Part shown: positions 9,607-21,867 of the stretch, in pieces
Position numbering within the stretch: the first letter of the stretch is position 1
How the letters are laid out: each line of letters starts with the position of its first letter
Origin: Haliea sp.
GTDB taxonomy: Bacteria > Pseudomonadota > Gammaproteobacteria > Pseudomonadales > Halieaceae
Length of the DNA: 64,000 bases
Reading direction: 5' to 3'
NCBI GenBank assembly: GCA_030730585.1
Contig: JANQUV010000010.1
Span: forward strand, 52,907-116,906
Notes under the pieces: generated by a model
Database searches by the model: none
What the model saw: only the letters and a program-made list of their open reading frames with translations
What the model was told of the DNA's origin: nothing
Translations under genes and position numbers: made by a program

Positions 9607-9809
9607 TGTATTTTGAGTCGCTCTCCGCGGTTCTGCAGATGGATGGCCACGGCACGTTTGTCTGGTCAGCCTACTTCATTACACTTGGGGTGATCGTTTC
9701 GATGATTTATGTGCCCCGGCGGCGGGAAAAACGTTTCCTGCGCCAGCTTGGGGGGCAAATACGGCGCAGTGAGGGCAGCAACCCGCCCAGCGCCCGTAAG
9801 GAGGTGTGA
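9606..9809 (+). CDS. ccmD: Heme exporter small membrane protein CcmD
   Basis: This 67-residue single-pass protein of the CcmABCD complex is needed for release of heme-loaded CcmE. It reads [23 protein letters not shown], with one transmembrane helix (about 17-36), then an arginine-rich cytoplasmic tail. The FVWSAY segment is the best-conserved feature of CcmD. The track starts it at TTG 9603; I prefer the ATG at 9606, which overlaps the ccmC stop. Confidence 0.9.
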   Translation: MYFESLSAVLQMDGHGTFVWSAYFITLGVIVSMIYVPRRREKRFLRQLGGQIRRSEGSNPPSARKEV

Positions 9810-10276
9810 TGCACCCGGTTCGCAAGCAGCGTTTGTTTTTGGTGTTATTTCTTGTGGTTTTCTCCAGCTCGGCTATTGGCCTGATGGCCTACGCGCTACG
9901 CGGCAATATCAATCTATTTTATCCGCCGGTGCAGGTTGCTGCGGGGATGGCGCCGGTTGGCCAGAATATCCGCGTGGGTGGCATGGTCGTGGAGGGCAGT
10001 GTGCAGCGCAGCGATACCAGCCTGGAAATGCGCTTCGATGTTACTGATTTTGAAGCGGTGGTGTCGGTGGTTTACACCGGGATCGTTCCTGACTTGTTTG
10101 GTGAAGGTCAGGGCGCTGTCGCCTCGGGCAAGCTGGATGAACACGGTGTGTTGCAGGCATCGGAGGTTCTCGCCAAGCACGACGAAAACTATATGCCACC
10201 AGAGGTCGCCGAAGCACTCGAGGCCTCCAAGGCCCGCATGGCCGAGCAGGCCGCTGAAGGAGGGTACGGGCAATGA
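9809..10276 (+). CDS. ccmE: Periplasmic heme chaperone CcmE
   Basis: CcmE carries heme covalently to the CcmF/H ligase. The 155-residue protein has an N-terminal membrane anchor (about residues 9-29) and an OB-fold domain. The heme-attachment histidine lies in [13 protein letters not shown]. The ATG at 9809 overlaps the ccmD stop and is preceded by a strong TAAGGAGG ribosome site, with an in-frame GTG one codon earlier. The alanine/glutamate-rich C-terminal tail is typical. It overlaps ccmF by ATGA. Confidence 0.95.
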   Translation: MHPVRKQRLFLVLFLVVFSSSAIGLMAYALRGNINLFYPPVQVAAGMAPVGQNIRVGGMVVEGSVQRSDTSLEMRFDVTDFEAVVSVVYTGIVPDLFGEGQGAVASGKLDEHGVLQASEVLAKHDENYMPPEVAEALEASKARMAEQAAEGGYGQ

Positions 10277-12261
10277 TTCCGGAACTTGGTCATTTTGCGC
10301 TGATTCTGGCCCTGTGCCTGTCGGTTCTACTCTGTACGGTTCCGCTCTGGGGTAGTTGGCGCGGTAACGTGACCGCCATGGCGTTGGCGCCGAATCTGGC
10401 CATCGGCGTGTTGGTGTTCGTGTCCATCGGTTTTGTCTGTCTCACTTGGGCTTTTCTGCAAGACGACTTTTCAGTGGAAGTGGTCGCCAATAACAGCAAC
10501 AGCCTGCTGCCTTGGTATTACAAGTTTTCTGCTGTTTGGGGTAACCACGAAGGTTCATTAGTACTGTGGGTGCTGATTCTGGCGTTTTGGACGTGCGCCG
10601 TAGCCGTATTCAGCCCGCAGCTCCCCTTGATTATGCTGGCGCGCGTGCTCGCGGTCATGGGTTTTGTCAGCGTGGGCTTTCTCGCTTTTTCACTGCTGAC
10701 GTCCAACCCATTTGCACGGCTATTGCCGGGTATTCCTGCTGATGGTCAGGATCTGAACCCACTGCTGCAGGACATTGGCCTGATCATTCACCCGCCGCTG
10801 CTATACATGGGTTATGTAGGATTCTCGGTCGCTTTTGCCTTTGCGATTGCTGCGTTGCTGGGCGGCCGCTTGGATGCTGCCTGGGCGCGCTGGTCGCGGC
10901 CCTGGACCAATGTCGCCTGGGCCTTCCTTACCCTGGGTATTATGCTCGGCAGTTGGTGGGCGTATTACGAGCTTGGCTGGGGCGGCTGGTGGTTCTGGGA
11001 CCCCGTGGAAAATGCGTCGTTCATGCCCTGGTTAGTGGGTACCGCGTTAGTGCATTCTCTGGCGGCCACGGAAAAGCGTGGGCTGTTCAAAAGTTGGACG
11101 GTACTGCTGGCTATTTTTGCTTTCTCGTTGAGTCTGCTAGGTACCTTCCTGGTGCGCTCCGGCGTGCTCACGTCAGTGCATGCTTTCGCCACCGATCCCG
11201 AGCGTGGGCTGTTTATTCTGGTATTTTTGGGCATCGTTGTTGGCGGTTCTCTGGTGCTGTATGCGCTGCGCGCACCGGCAGTGGCGAGCCGGGTCACCTT
11301 TGCCTGGATATCCCGTGAATCGCTGTTGCTGGTGAATAACGTGGTATTTCTGGTCGCCACGCTTACGGTGCTCTTCGGCACTTTGTTTCCGCTGCTGATG
11401 GATGCGCTGGGTCAGGGCAAGTATTCCGTTGGCCCGCCTTATTTTAACGCCGTGTTTATCCCGTTGATGGCGCTTTTGGTGCCCTTTATGACTATTGCGC
11501 CGCTGTCGCGCTGGAAGCGTGACAGCACCAGCCGCTGGAAGGCGGAACTGCTGGTGCCCGCCCTCGCAACGCTGGCCTGCGCGTTAACGCTGCCTTTGCT
11601 TCATGGTGGGGATTACAACGTGTGGGTGGCGTTGGCTGTGTTGTTTGCCGGCTGGCTGCTCATTGGCTTGCTCCGCGACCTCGCCAATCGGGTGCGTAAA
11701 AGTGCATCTGTGAGCGCAGGATTACGCCGTCAACCCCCCAGTTACTGGGGTATGTTTATGGCCCACGTGGGTTTTGCCGCAACGATTATCGGTGTTGTGC
11801 TCACCAGCCAATACAACATTGAGCACGACCTGAAGATGAGCCCTGGCGACAGCGATACCTTGGCCGGTTATGAGTTCAGGTTTATCGATGTACGCGAAAT
11901 TCAGGGGTCAAACTTCATTGCCGATGAAGCTCGGTTTGTGGTGTACCGTGATGGTAAGGAAGTTGTGCGTTTGGCGCCGCAGAAACGCCGGTATCTGGCC
12001 AGCGGCAGCGTGATGACCGAAGCCGACATCGATGCTGGCGTGTTCCGTGATTTGTTTGTCGCCATGGGTGAGCCGGTGGGCAGCGCCGGGGCCTGGGCAA
12101 TTCGCCTGCACTACAAGCCCTTTGTGCGCTGGATGTGGGCGGGTGCATTGCTCATGTCTATCGGTGGTTTTGTGACGGTGGCCGACAAGCGCTACCGTCG
12201 TCAGCGCAGCGCGGCGCGCGAAAGCTTGCGTGAAGGAGGGTTGCGTGGCGCCCAGGCTTAA
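10273..12261 (+). CDS. ccmF: Cytochrome c heme lyase subunit CcmF
   Basis: CcmF is the large integral membrane subunit of the System I heme ligase. The 662-residue protein has many membrane segments. The WWD signature lies around residue 225-250 ([18 protein letters not shown]), and histidines such as GNHEGSL and HPPLLYMGY act as heme ligands in the family. The C-terminal region (about 505-610) is a periplasmic domain ending in a last helix ([14 protein letters not shown]). Length agrees with the family (about 650). It overlaps ccmE by four bases and reads into ccmG. Confidence 0.96.
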   Translation: MIPELGHFALILALCLSVLLCTVPLWGSWRGNVTAMALAPNLAIGVLVFVSIGFVCLTWAFLQDDFSVEVVANNSNSLLPWYYKFSAVWGNHEGSLVLWVLILAFWTCAVAVFSPQLPLIMLARVLAVMGFVSVGFLAFSLLTSNPFARLLPGIPADGQDLNPLLQDIGLIIHPPLLYMGYVGFSVAFAFAIAALLGGRLDAAWARWSRPWTNVAWAFLTLGIMLGSWWAYYELGWGGWWFWDPVENASFMPWLVGTALVHSLAATEKRGLFKSWTVLLAIFAFSLSLLGTFLVRSGVLTSVHAFATDPERGLFILVFLGIVVGGSLVLYALRAPAVASRVTFAWISRESLLLVNNVVFLVATLTVLFGTLFPLLMDALGQGKYSVGPPYFNAVFIPLMALLVPFMTIAPLSRWKRDSTSRWKAELLVPALATLACALTLPLLHGGDYNVWVALAVLFAGWLLIGLLRDLANRVRKSASVSAGLRRQPPSYWGMFMAHVGFAATIIGVVLTSQYNIEHDLKMSPGDSDTLAGYEFRFIDVREIQGSNFIADEARFVVYRDGKEVVRLAPQKRRYLASGSVMTEADIDAGVFRDLFVAMGEPVGSAGAWAIRLHYKPFVRWMWAGALLMSIGGFVTVADKRYRRQRSAARESLREGGLRGAQA

Positions 12262-12787
12262 GTTGTTCCTGCCACTGCTGCTATTTGTGGTGCTGGCTGG
12301 ATTTCTCTACCGCGGGCTATCGCTAGACCCAATGAACCTGCCGTCGGCATTGATTGATCGGCCGTTGCCGGATTTTACGCTCACTGCGCTTGCCGACGGT
12401 GGGGTGTTGCGGCGCGCTGATGTGATTGGTGAGGCCGCTCTGTTTAATGTCTGGGCCACCTGGTGTATCTCCTGCCGCGTGGAACACCCTTACCTGCAGC
12501 AACTTGCCGCCAGTGGGGTGCCCATCTTCGGTATTAACTACAAAGATGAAGATGACGCGGCGCGCCGCTGGCTAAGCGAGCTGGGAGATCCCTACCGGGT
12601 GAATATTGTCGATAAAGAAGGCACGCTTGGTGTGGATTTGGGTGTTTACGGTGCGCCAGAGACTTACCTGGTGGATGCTGGCGGCGTTATCCGCTATCGC
12701 CATGTGGGCGTGGTCGATGAGCGGGTATGGCGCGACACGCTGGAGCCGCTGTGGCGTGAAGTGCTCGGCCTGGAGCAGGCACCGTGA
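12245..12787 (+). CDS. ccmG: Periplasmic thiol:disulfide oxidoreductase CcmG (DsbE)
   Basis: This membrane-anchored thioredoxin-like protein reduces the apocytochrome c CXXCH thiols. It has an N-terminal anchor (LFLPLLLFVVLAGFLY) and the active site WATWCISCRVEHP near residue 80. The family acidic loop FGINYKDEDDAA follows, then the cis-proline segment GAPETYLVD. The track start at 12230 lies in the ribosome site itself. I choose GTG 12245, five bases after GGAGG, giving 180 residues. It begins inside the end of ccmF and overlaps ccmH by GTGA. Confidence 0.93.
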   Translation: MAPRLKLFLPLLLFVVLAGFLYRGLSLDPMNLPSALIDRPLPDFTLTALADGGVLRRADVIGEAALFNVWATWCISCRVEHPYLQQLAASGVPIFGINYKDEDDAARRWLSELGDPYRVNIVDKEGTLGVDLGVYGAPETYLVDAGGVIRYRHVGVVDERVWRDTLEPLWREVLGLEQAP

Positions 12788-13254
12788 GTTGCTTTAAGGC
12801 TTGCTGTCTTGCGCTGTTGGCGTTGGTGTTCAGCGCGAGTGCTACAGCAGTCATTGAAACCTACGAGTTCAGTGATGCGACGCTGGAGGCGCGCTATCAG
12901 CTGTTAAGCGAAGAGCTGCGCTGCCCGAAATGCCAGAACCAGAATATTGCGGACTCCAACGCGCCCATTTCCCAGGATCTGCGCCGTCTACTGCACCAGC
13001 AATTGGAAACCGGTGCTACGGACGACGAGGTTTTGGAGTTTATGGTGGCGCGCTACGGGGAATTTGTGCGTTATCGGCCGCCGTTTAATGCGGTCACCGC
13101 CGTGTTGTGGCTGGCGCCGGTGATTTTGTTACTGGCCGGCGCAGCCGGGATACTGTTGTTATTGCGTGGCAGGCGCCAAGAAAGTGCGGCCCTCACTGCC
13201 GACGACCAAGCTCAGCTGACGGCGCTACTGAAGACTCAGGAGAAAAACGTTTGA
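12784..13254 (+). CDS. ccmH: Cytochrome c maturation protein CcmH (thiol reductase subunit)
   Basis: This 156-residue periplasmic subunit interacts with apocytochrome c thiols and with CcmF. It has a signal peptide (about 1-22, ending SASATA) and the LRCPKCQNQ motif with both redox cysteines near residues 47-50. A three-helix domain and a C-terminal membrane anchor (VLWLAPVILLLAGAAGILLLL) follow. It starts at a GTG overlapping the ccmG stop. Here CcmH and CcmI are separate genes, unlike the fused E. coli CcmH. Confidence 0.95.
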   Translation: MSCFKACCLALLALVFSASATAVIETYEFSDATLEARYQLLSEELRCPKCQNQNIADSNAPISQDLRRLLHQQLETGATDDEVLEFMVARYGEFVRYRPPFNAVTAVLWLAPVILLLAGAAGILLLLRGRRQESAALTADDQAQLTALLKTQEKNV

Positions 13255-14432
13255 TTCTATTTTTGCTCGCCTGTGCAGGCTTGGTGCTGCTTAGTGGCCT
13301 GTTTTTCCTGTTTCCTGGCTGGGCGATGAAGCGTCCGTTGGATGACGGTGCTCAGGCTAATATTGACTGGTATCGTTTGCGTCAGGCCGAATTGGCTGAG
13401 GCCGGTGAAACGGATCTGGAAACGGACACCCAGCTGCGCCTGTTGGAGGACCAGCATGCGCCTTCGCCGCAGCTTTTGCAGGCGGAGCGCACTGCGTTTC
13501 CCGTGTGGGTGTTGCTGCCCGTGGTGGGCTTGGCGGCGGCGGTACTGTACTACCAACTGGGCGCGGTGACCGACGTTACCATTAGCCGGCAGTTGGGTGC
13601 TTTGGGGGACGATCCAGCCGAGGTAGAGATTACCGACCTTATGCTGGCCATTGAGAGTCGCGCCAGCCAACGCCCTGATAATCTTCATTACCTTGCTTTA
13701 CTTGGTCGTTATCAAATGGGGCAAGGCGAATTCGCGTTGGCCGCTGAAACCTATGATCGCTTACTGCGGGTAGGGCCCGAGGATCCACAGGCGCTGGCCT
13801 ATGCCGCTCAGGCGCGGTTCCTGGCGGATGATCGCAGCCTGAGCCCGCTGGCTCAGGCCCGTGCCGAGCAGGCACTGGCGATTAACCCGCAACAGAGGAC
13901 GGCGCTGGGTTTGCTCGGGATGTCCGCGTTCGAACGCGGACAATATCGGGCTGCCATTGCGTATTGGGAGCGGCTTGTAGTGATGGAAGCGCCCGGCAGT
14001 GAAGGAGAGCAAATGATCTCAGGAGTGATTGCCGAGGCGCGTCAGCGCTTGGGTGAACCGGCTCCGCAGGCCGAAGTGGCAGCGGTAACGCCCGGAGTCA
14101 CCGTTCGCGTGGCCGTTCCTGAGGGTGTGGTGTTGGCCGCAACGGATACCGTCTTTGTGTTGGCCCGCGCGGCAGCCAGTGACAGCCGCATGCCGATTGC
14201 CGTGCAGCGCCTGCTGGCGAGCCAGTTACCGGCCACTCTGCGCCTGGATGACAGCAGCTCCATGGCCGGGCAGACCTTGTCGGATGCCGGCGAAGTTATG
14301 GTGCTGGTGCAGGTGTCTCCCGGGGGCGCACCCGGCGAGGAAAATGCCACGTGGCTGGGGACCCTGGGGCCCATACAGCCCTCCCTCTCGGAGGAGCCTC
14401 TGATGATCACTCTTGAGCCACGTCAGGGCTGA
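13251..14432 (+). CDS. ccmI: Cytochrome c maturation protein CcmI (TPR apocytochrome chaperone)
   Basis: CcmI binds the C-terminus of apocytochrome c. The 393-residue protein has two N-terminal membrane segments (about 1-17 and 80-100) bracketing a soluble loop, then TPR-like helices (about 135-260: YLALLGRYQMGQGEFALAAETY and similar). A C-terminal domain ends in SLSEEPLMITLEPRQG. The track ORF begins at 13107 inside ccmH. I choose the TTG at 13251, which overlaps the ccmH TGA and has AGGAG eight bases before it. It closes the ccm operon. Confidence 0.9.
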   Translation: MILFLLACAGLVLLSGLFFLFPGWAMKRPLDDGAQANIDWYRLRQAELAEAGETDLETDTQLRLLEDQHAPSPQLLQAERTAFPVWVLLPVVGLAAAVLYYQLGAVTDVTISRQLGALGDDPAEVEITDLMLAIESRASQRPDNLHYLALLGRYQMGQGEFALAAETYDRLLRVGPEDPQALAYAAQARFLADDRSLSPLAQARAEQALAINPQQRTALGLLGMSAFERGQYRAAIAYWERLVVMEAPGSEGEQMISGVIAEARQRLGEPAPQAEVAAVTPGVTVRVAVPEGVVLAATDTVFVLARAAASDSRMPIAVQRLLASQLPATLRLDDSSSMAGQTLSDAGEVMVLVQVSPGGAPGEENATWLGTLGPIQPSLSEEPLMITLEPRQG

Positions 14433-14576
14433 TTTTAGATTAAGCCGCCTCAGGCATAGTGTTGCCGGGGGAAGTTGGGTACACTAGATGTAGTAGTTTT
14501 AGGGCGGCAGCCAAGCCAATTTGGCGGGCATAAATGGCATATATAACATGAAGTTAAGAAACATATTTAAAGTAAT
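14433..14576 (+). promoter_or_regulatory. AT-rich leader before smc
   Basis: This is a 144-base non-coding gap. Its last 50 bases are strikingly AT-rich and contain TATATA (14540-14545) with a TTGGCG about 13-15 bases upstream, a possible but poorly spaced promoter. I see no clear terminator for the ccm operon and no good ribosome site before smc. Confidence 0.4.
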
Positions 14577-17500
14577 ATGCGATTAAAATCCATAAAGCTC
14601 GCCGGCTTCAAGTCGTTTGTGGATCCTACCACTGTTAACTTCCCCACCAACATGAGTGCCGTGGTGGGGCCCAATGGCTGCGGCAAGTCCAATGTCATCG
14701 ATGCTGTGCGCTGGGTCATGGGCGAAAGCTCAGCCAAAAACCTGCGTGGTGAATCCATGACCGATGTCATTTTCAATGGCTCGGTCAACCGCCAACCGGT
14801 TGGTCAAGCGGCGATCGAGCTGGTTTTTGACAATAGTGACGGCGGTGTGGGTGGTGAGTACGCCAGCTACGCCGAAATCTCTATCAAGCGCGTCGTCACT
14901 CGTGAGGCTCAGTCTGAGTATTACCTCAATGGCACGCGTTGCCGACGCCGCGACATCACCGATATTTTCCTCGGTACCGGCTTAGGGCCGCGCAGCTACG
15001 CCATTATCGAACAAGGTATGATTTCCCGCTTGATTGAGTCAAGGCCGGAAGACCTGCGCGTGTTTATTGAGGAAGCGGCAGGCATCTCCAAGTACAAGGA
15101 GCGGCGGCGGGAAACCGAGACGCGTATGCGTCGCACCATGGAAAACCTGGAGAGGTTGACCGATTTACGCGATGAACTGCAGCGCCAGTTACAGCACTTG
15201 CAGCGCCAGGCGCAGGCAGCGGAAAAGTACAGCGAGTTAAAAGTCGAGGAGCGAACGCTCAAGGCGCAATTGTACGCACTGCAATGGCAGCAGCTGGATG
15301 GCGATGCGCGCCATTGCGGGCAGGCCATAGGCGAGCTTGAAGTGCGTCTCGAGGCGGTCAACGCCGAGCACCAGCAAGTCGAAACCGCGATTGAGCAGCA
15401 TCGGCAGGATTACACAGATCGCAACGACAGCTTCAACACCGTACAGGGCGCTTATTACACCTTGGGCGCGGAAGTGGCGCGTGTTGAGCAGGCCATCAAA
15501 TTTCAGCGCGAGCGTGCGCAGCAGCTGCAGGCAGATTTGCAGCAGGCGCTGGGTAGCCTGGAGGAAGCCCAGGCGCATCTGCAGCAGGATGAAGGTAAGC
15601 GTGCGGCCTGGGCGCTTGAGCTGGATGCGCTGGGGCCTGAATTGGAATTGTTGCAGGCAGCTGAAGAAGAATCTGCGACCGCCTTGCAGGATGCCGAGGA
15701 AGCTATGCTGCACTGGCAGCAGCAGTGGGATGAATTTAACCAGCAGGCGGCAGCGCCGCGGCAGCAGGCAGAAGTGCAGCAATCGCGTATTCAACATCTT
15801 GAGCAGGCGCAGCAGCGTTTGCAGCGCCGTATTTTGCAGCTTGAAGAAGAGCGCTCCGGGCTAGTGGTGGGTGCAGACGACGCCGATCTGGAAGCGGGCG
15901 CTGAAGAGGTTACTTTACTCGAAGAGCAGATGGCGGCAGCTGAGGAGCGCAGTGACGAGCGCTTGGCTGAGTTGGCGGCTGCGCGGGACGAAGAAAGTGC
16001 CTTGTCCGCACAGTTGAACGAGAGTCGCTTACGGCTGCAGCAGTTGCGAGGCAGGCAGGCTTCACTGGAGGCCCTGCAGCAGGCGGCAACGGAAGACAGC
16101 GACCAAGGGGTTAGCCAGTGGTTGGCGGCGCAGCAGCTGCAGGGGCAGCCACGCCTGTTGGAGCAGCTGCAGGTGGATGATGGCTGGCAGCTGGCGGTGG
16201 AAACGGCACTGGGTGATTACTTGCAGGCTGTGTGTGTCGACCAACTCGACCAGTTCACCCAACCTCTGGGCGACCTCCACCAGGGTGAGCTAAGCCTGGT
16301 GGAAGCCAGCGCGGTAGGGGCCGGCGCAGGGGATGACTACCTTGCCGCACATGTGCACGGTTCGGCGGCGGCTGCCAGCTTGCTCGCCGGCGTGCGTATA
16401 GCGGAGAGTCTGCCCGCCGCGCTGCAGTTGCGCGCTGTGCTTGAGCCGGGTGAGTCGGTCATTACCTCCGATGGTATCTGGCTGGGAGTGAATTGGTTGC
16501 GGGTTACCCGGCCGGGTGATCAGGAAGGCGGCGTTATTCAGCGGCAGCAGGAGCTGGAGCGGCTGGCGCGGGAAGTTAATATCACGCTTACACAGGTTGC
16601 CGGCTTTGAGGCTGCGCAGGCGGGCCTGCGCGAGCACCAGCAGAGTTTGGAGGCGCAGCGTCAGGACAGCCAGCGCGAACAGCAGCAACTGTCGCGGCAA
16701 CATGCAGAACTGCGTGCTGCACTCTCGGCGCATCAGGCACGCCTCGAGCAAATCAGCGCTCGCCGGGAGCATCTTGCGGCAGATATTACCGACACTCGTA
16801 GCCAGTTTGCGCAGGAGCAGGATTCCGTCTCGGAGGCTCGGCTACTGCTCTCCGAGGCGATTGAGCGTATGGAAACCGATTCGCAGCAGCGCGAGGGGCT
16901 TCTTGCTCGCCGGGATGCGGCGCGCAATCAGCTCGATAGCGTGCGCCAGAAGGCGCGCCACGACAAAGACGCCGCGCATCAATCGGCGCTGCGCTACCAG
17001 TCTCTGGATACTCAGCTGCAGAGCGTTAACGAGGCGCTTGGGCGCGCGCGTTCGCAAGTGGCACAGCTGCAGGATCGGCGTGAGGCGCTGCAGGGTAATT
17101 TGGTCGAAACCGACGACCCGGTCCTCGTGCTGCAGGAAGAGCTGGAGGCTCAGCTGGAGCTGCGTCTGGCGTCGGAGGGTGAGCTGGCACAGGCGCGCCA
17201 AGCGGTTGCGGAGGTTGAGCACGCTTTGCGTCAGGCAGAACAACAGCGCTCGGCGATTGAGCAGCGGGCACAGGGTGTGCGTGCCGAACTGGAGCAGCAG
17301 CGATTGCAGCAGCAGGGTTTGCAAGTGCAGCGCGAAAACGTGCTGCGGCAGCTAAAAGAAGTGGAGCAGGACGTAGAGGCCGTGCTCGCGGATATGCCTG
17401 AGGGTGCTAACGAAGCGGAGTGGCGTAACTCGCTGGAGCGGGTAGCCGCGAGGGTGGCGCGGTTGGGGCCCATTAACCTGGCCGCTATTGATGAGTACGC

Positions 17501-18077
17501 GCTGCAGTCAGAGCGCAAGCACTACCTCGATGCCCAGAACGAAGATCTGGAAACGGCACTGGAGACCCTGGCGTCCGCCATCCGCAAAATTGACAAGGAG
17601 ACGCGCAGCCGTTTCCGCGAGACCTTCGATAAAGTGAACAGCGGTTTGCAGGACCTTTTCCCGCGGGTATTTGGCGGCGGCAATGCCTATCTGGAGATGA
17701 CTGGTGACGACCTGCTCGATACCGGTATTACCATCATGGCGCGTCCGCCCGGTAAAAAGAATAGCACCATTCATCTGCTCTCGGGTGGAGAGAAAGCACT
17801 CACGGCGATTGCCTTGGTGTTTTCGATTTTTCAGCTTAATCCGGCGCCATTCTGTATGCTGGACGAAGTGGATGCGCCGTTGGATGATGCCAACGTGGGG
17901 CGTTATGCCCGTATGGTGAAGGAAATGTCCGAAAAGGTGCAGTTTATCTACATCACGCACAATAAGATCTCCATGGAGTTGGCGGATCAGTTGATGGGTG
18001 TCACCATGCACGAGCCGGGCGTATCACGTCTTGTTACCGTGGATGTCGAAGAGGCGGCGGAACTGGCGGCAAGTTAG
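14577..18077 (+). CDS. smc: Chromosome partition ATPase SMC
   Basis: This condensin subunit organises and segregates the chromosome with ScpA/B. The 1166-residue protein has an N-terminal ATPase half (MRLKSIKLAGFKSF; Walker A GPNGCGKSN at residues 31-39). Long coiled coils extremely rich in Q, E, A, R and L (about 165-500 and 670-1000) flank a hinge (about 510-660). The C-terminal head has signature LLSGGEKALTAIAL and Walker B FCMLDEVDAPLDD. Length is standard. The start is fixed by the conserved N-terminus although the ribosome site is weak. It is followed by zipA, as in pseudomonads. Confidence 0.97.
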   Translation: MRLKSIKLAGFKSFVDPTTVNFPTNMSAVVGPNGCGKSNVIDAVRWVMGESSAKNLRGESMTDVIFNGSVNRQPVGQAAIELVFDNSDGGVGGEYASYAEISIKRVVTREAQSEYYLNGTRCRRRDITDIFLGTGLGPRSYAIIEQGMISRLIESRPEDLRVFIEEAAGISKYKERRRETETRMRRTMENLERLTDLRDELQRQLQHLQRQAQAAEKYSELKVEERTLKAQLYALQWQQLDGDARHCGQAIGELEVRLEAVNAEHQQVETAIEQHRQDYTDRNDSFNTVQGAYYTLGAEVARVEQAIKFQRERAQQLQADLQQALGSLEEAQAHLQQDEGKRAAWALELDALGPELELLQAAEEESATALQDAEEAMLHWQQQWDEFNQQAAAPRQQAEVQQSRIQHLEQAQQRLQRRILQLEEERSGLVVGADDADLEAGAEEVTLLEEQMAAAEERSDERLAELAAARDEESALSAQLNESRLRLQQLRGRQASLEALQQAATEDSDQGVSQWLAAQQLQGQPRLLEQLQVDDGWQLAVETALGDYLQAVCVDQLDQFTQPLGDLHQGELSLVEASAVGAGAGDDYLAAHVHGSAAAASLLAGVRIAESLPAALQLRAVLEPGESVITSDGIWLGVNWLRVTRPGDQEGGVIQRQQELERLAREVNITLTQVAGFEAAQAGLREHQQSLEAQRQDSQREQQQLSRQHAELRAALSAHQARLEQISARREHLAADITDTRSQFAQEQDSVSEARLLLSEAIERMETDSQQREGLLARRDAARNQLDSVRQKARHDKDAAHQSALRYQSLDTQLQSVNEALGRARSQVAQLQDRREALQGNLVETDDPVLVLQEELEAQLELRLASEGELAQARQAVAEVEHALRQAEQQRSAIEQRAQGVRAELEQQRLQQQGLQVQRENVLRQLKEVEQDVEAVLADMPEGANEAEWRNSLERVAARVARLGPINLAAIDEYALQSERKHYLDAQNEDLETALETLASAIRKIDKETRSRFRETFDKVNSGLQDLFPRVFGGGNAYLEMTGDDLLDTGITIMARPPGKKNSTIHLLSGGEKALTAIALVFSIFQLNPAPFCMLDEVDAPLDDANVGRYARMVKEMSEKVQFIYITHNKISMELADQLMGVTMHEPGVSRLVTVDVEEAAELAAS

Positions 18078-18106
18078 GACAAGCGGAGGATGCGGGCGCA
18101 GCTGTG

Positions 18107-19078
18107 ATGGACTTGACGATACGTGATTGGATGGTAATTGCTGGCGTGCTGCTGATTGTGGCGGTGTTACTGGATGCTTGGCGACGGGTGCATAACGAGC
18201 GTCAGGCTGCGGTGCGCATTAAATTGGCCGGTGGCGACGGCGACTCTGGCGACCCGGACATCAGTCTGTTCCGTGAATTGCCCAACGGCGGCGCGCGCGT
18301 AGTACACCGTTCCGATTTGCTGGATGCTCGCGCGCAACACGACGCCAACGAAGCAGCGCCACTGCCTGCCACACAGGCGTCACCTGCTACAGGTGCGGCT
18401 GATTCTGGCGCCAGTGCAGGGTCAAGCGCGGAAGAGCCTCCTCCCTCAAAAAAGGCTCCTGCCCCCGCGGCCAAGCCGCGTGCGCCGCGTAAGCGGTCGT
18501 CAGCTCCAGCGGTTGTTGATGATGGCTTGCTGACTGGCCTCAGCAGCCAAGACGAACCAGAGAATCTCGATTGGTTGGATGCTCTTGAGGCTGAGGAGCG
18601 CCGCGTTCCCGAGGCCGAAGAAACAGTTCAGCTGCCGCGTGATGTGCAACCTGAAGTGTTTATGCTCAACGTGGTGGCGCGCGAGCCGGATGGGTTTCGC
18701 GGCGACGACATCTTGCATATCCTGCTTGCCTGCGATTTGCGTTTCGGCGATATGAGTTTTTTCCATAGGCATGAGCAAGAAGCCGGGCGCGGCCCCATTC
18801 AATTTAGCGTCGCTAATATGATGCAGCCCGGTGTCTTCGACATCGATAATATGTCCGACTTCAGTACTCCGGGCCTGGTATTTTTTGTCACCCTGCCTGG
18901 CCCCGCAGATATGATGCAAGCCTTTGACTACATGCTGGAAGCTGCGCAGGCGGTGGCGCGCAACTTGAACGGTGATGTCCTGGATGAAACGCGCAGCACA
19001 CTCACCCGTCAGACTCTCGAGCACGCGCGCCAGCAAATCCGCGATCTTGAGCGGCGCATGCTTGCGCGGTTACGTTAA
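18107..19078 (+). CDS. zipA: Cell division protein ZipA
   Basis: ZipA anchors FtsZ to the inner membrane at the septum. The 323-residue protein has an N-terminal membrane helix (DWMVIAGVLLIVAVLLDAWRR, about 6-26), as in ZipA type Ib topology. A low-complexity Ala/Pro/Ser-rich linker with basic patches follows (about 85-140). The C-terminal FtsZ-binding domain (about 180-315) contains MLNVVARE, the GDMSFFHRH segment and FFVTLPGP. A GTG one codon upstream (18104) is an alternative start; a GGAGG motif sits 16-20 bases before. The order smc-zipA-ligA supports the call. Confidence 0.93.
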   Translation: MDLTIRDWMVIAGVLLIVAVLLDAWRRVHNERQAAVRIKLAGGDGDSGDPDISLFRELPNGGARVVHRSDLLDARAQHDANEAAPLPATQASPATGAADSGASAGSSAEEPPPSKKAPAPAAKPRAPRKRSSAPAVVDDGLLTGLSSQDEPENLDWLDALEAEERRVPEAEETVQLPRDVQPEVFMLNVVAREPDGFRGDDILHILLACDLRFGDMSFFHRHEQEAGRGPIQFSVANMMQPGVFDIDNMSDFSTPGLVFFVTLPGPADMMQAFDYMLEAAQAVARNLNGDVLDETRSTLTRQTLEHARQQIRDLERRMLARLR

Positions 19079-21732
<2,654 letters not shown>

Positions 21733-21867
21733 GTAGGCCCTGCCGCGGTTCAATAATACTGCCAGCGCGCGCCTAAACACAGGCACAGTGTGTTTCCTTG
21801 ACGCATATCCTGCCTTGCGTGGATGCAAATCCGTTTTTCTTGTGACACACTTTCGAGGTGTGCCGTC

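Noticed and set aside
16516-17355. 279-residue plus-strand ORF inside smc
   Set aside because: Out-of-frame reading of the smc coiled coil; composition is Arg/Ser/Cys-rich as expected of a shadow frame.
21798-21830. TTGACG before the kor unit as a promoter
   Set aside because: The -35-like hexamer is good but no acceptable -10 lies at 16-18 bases.
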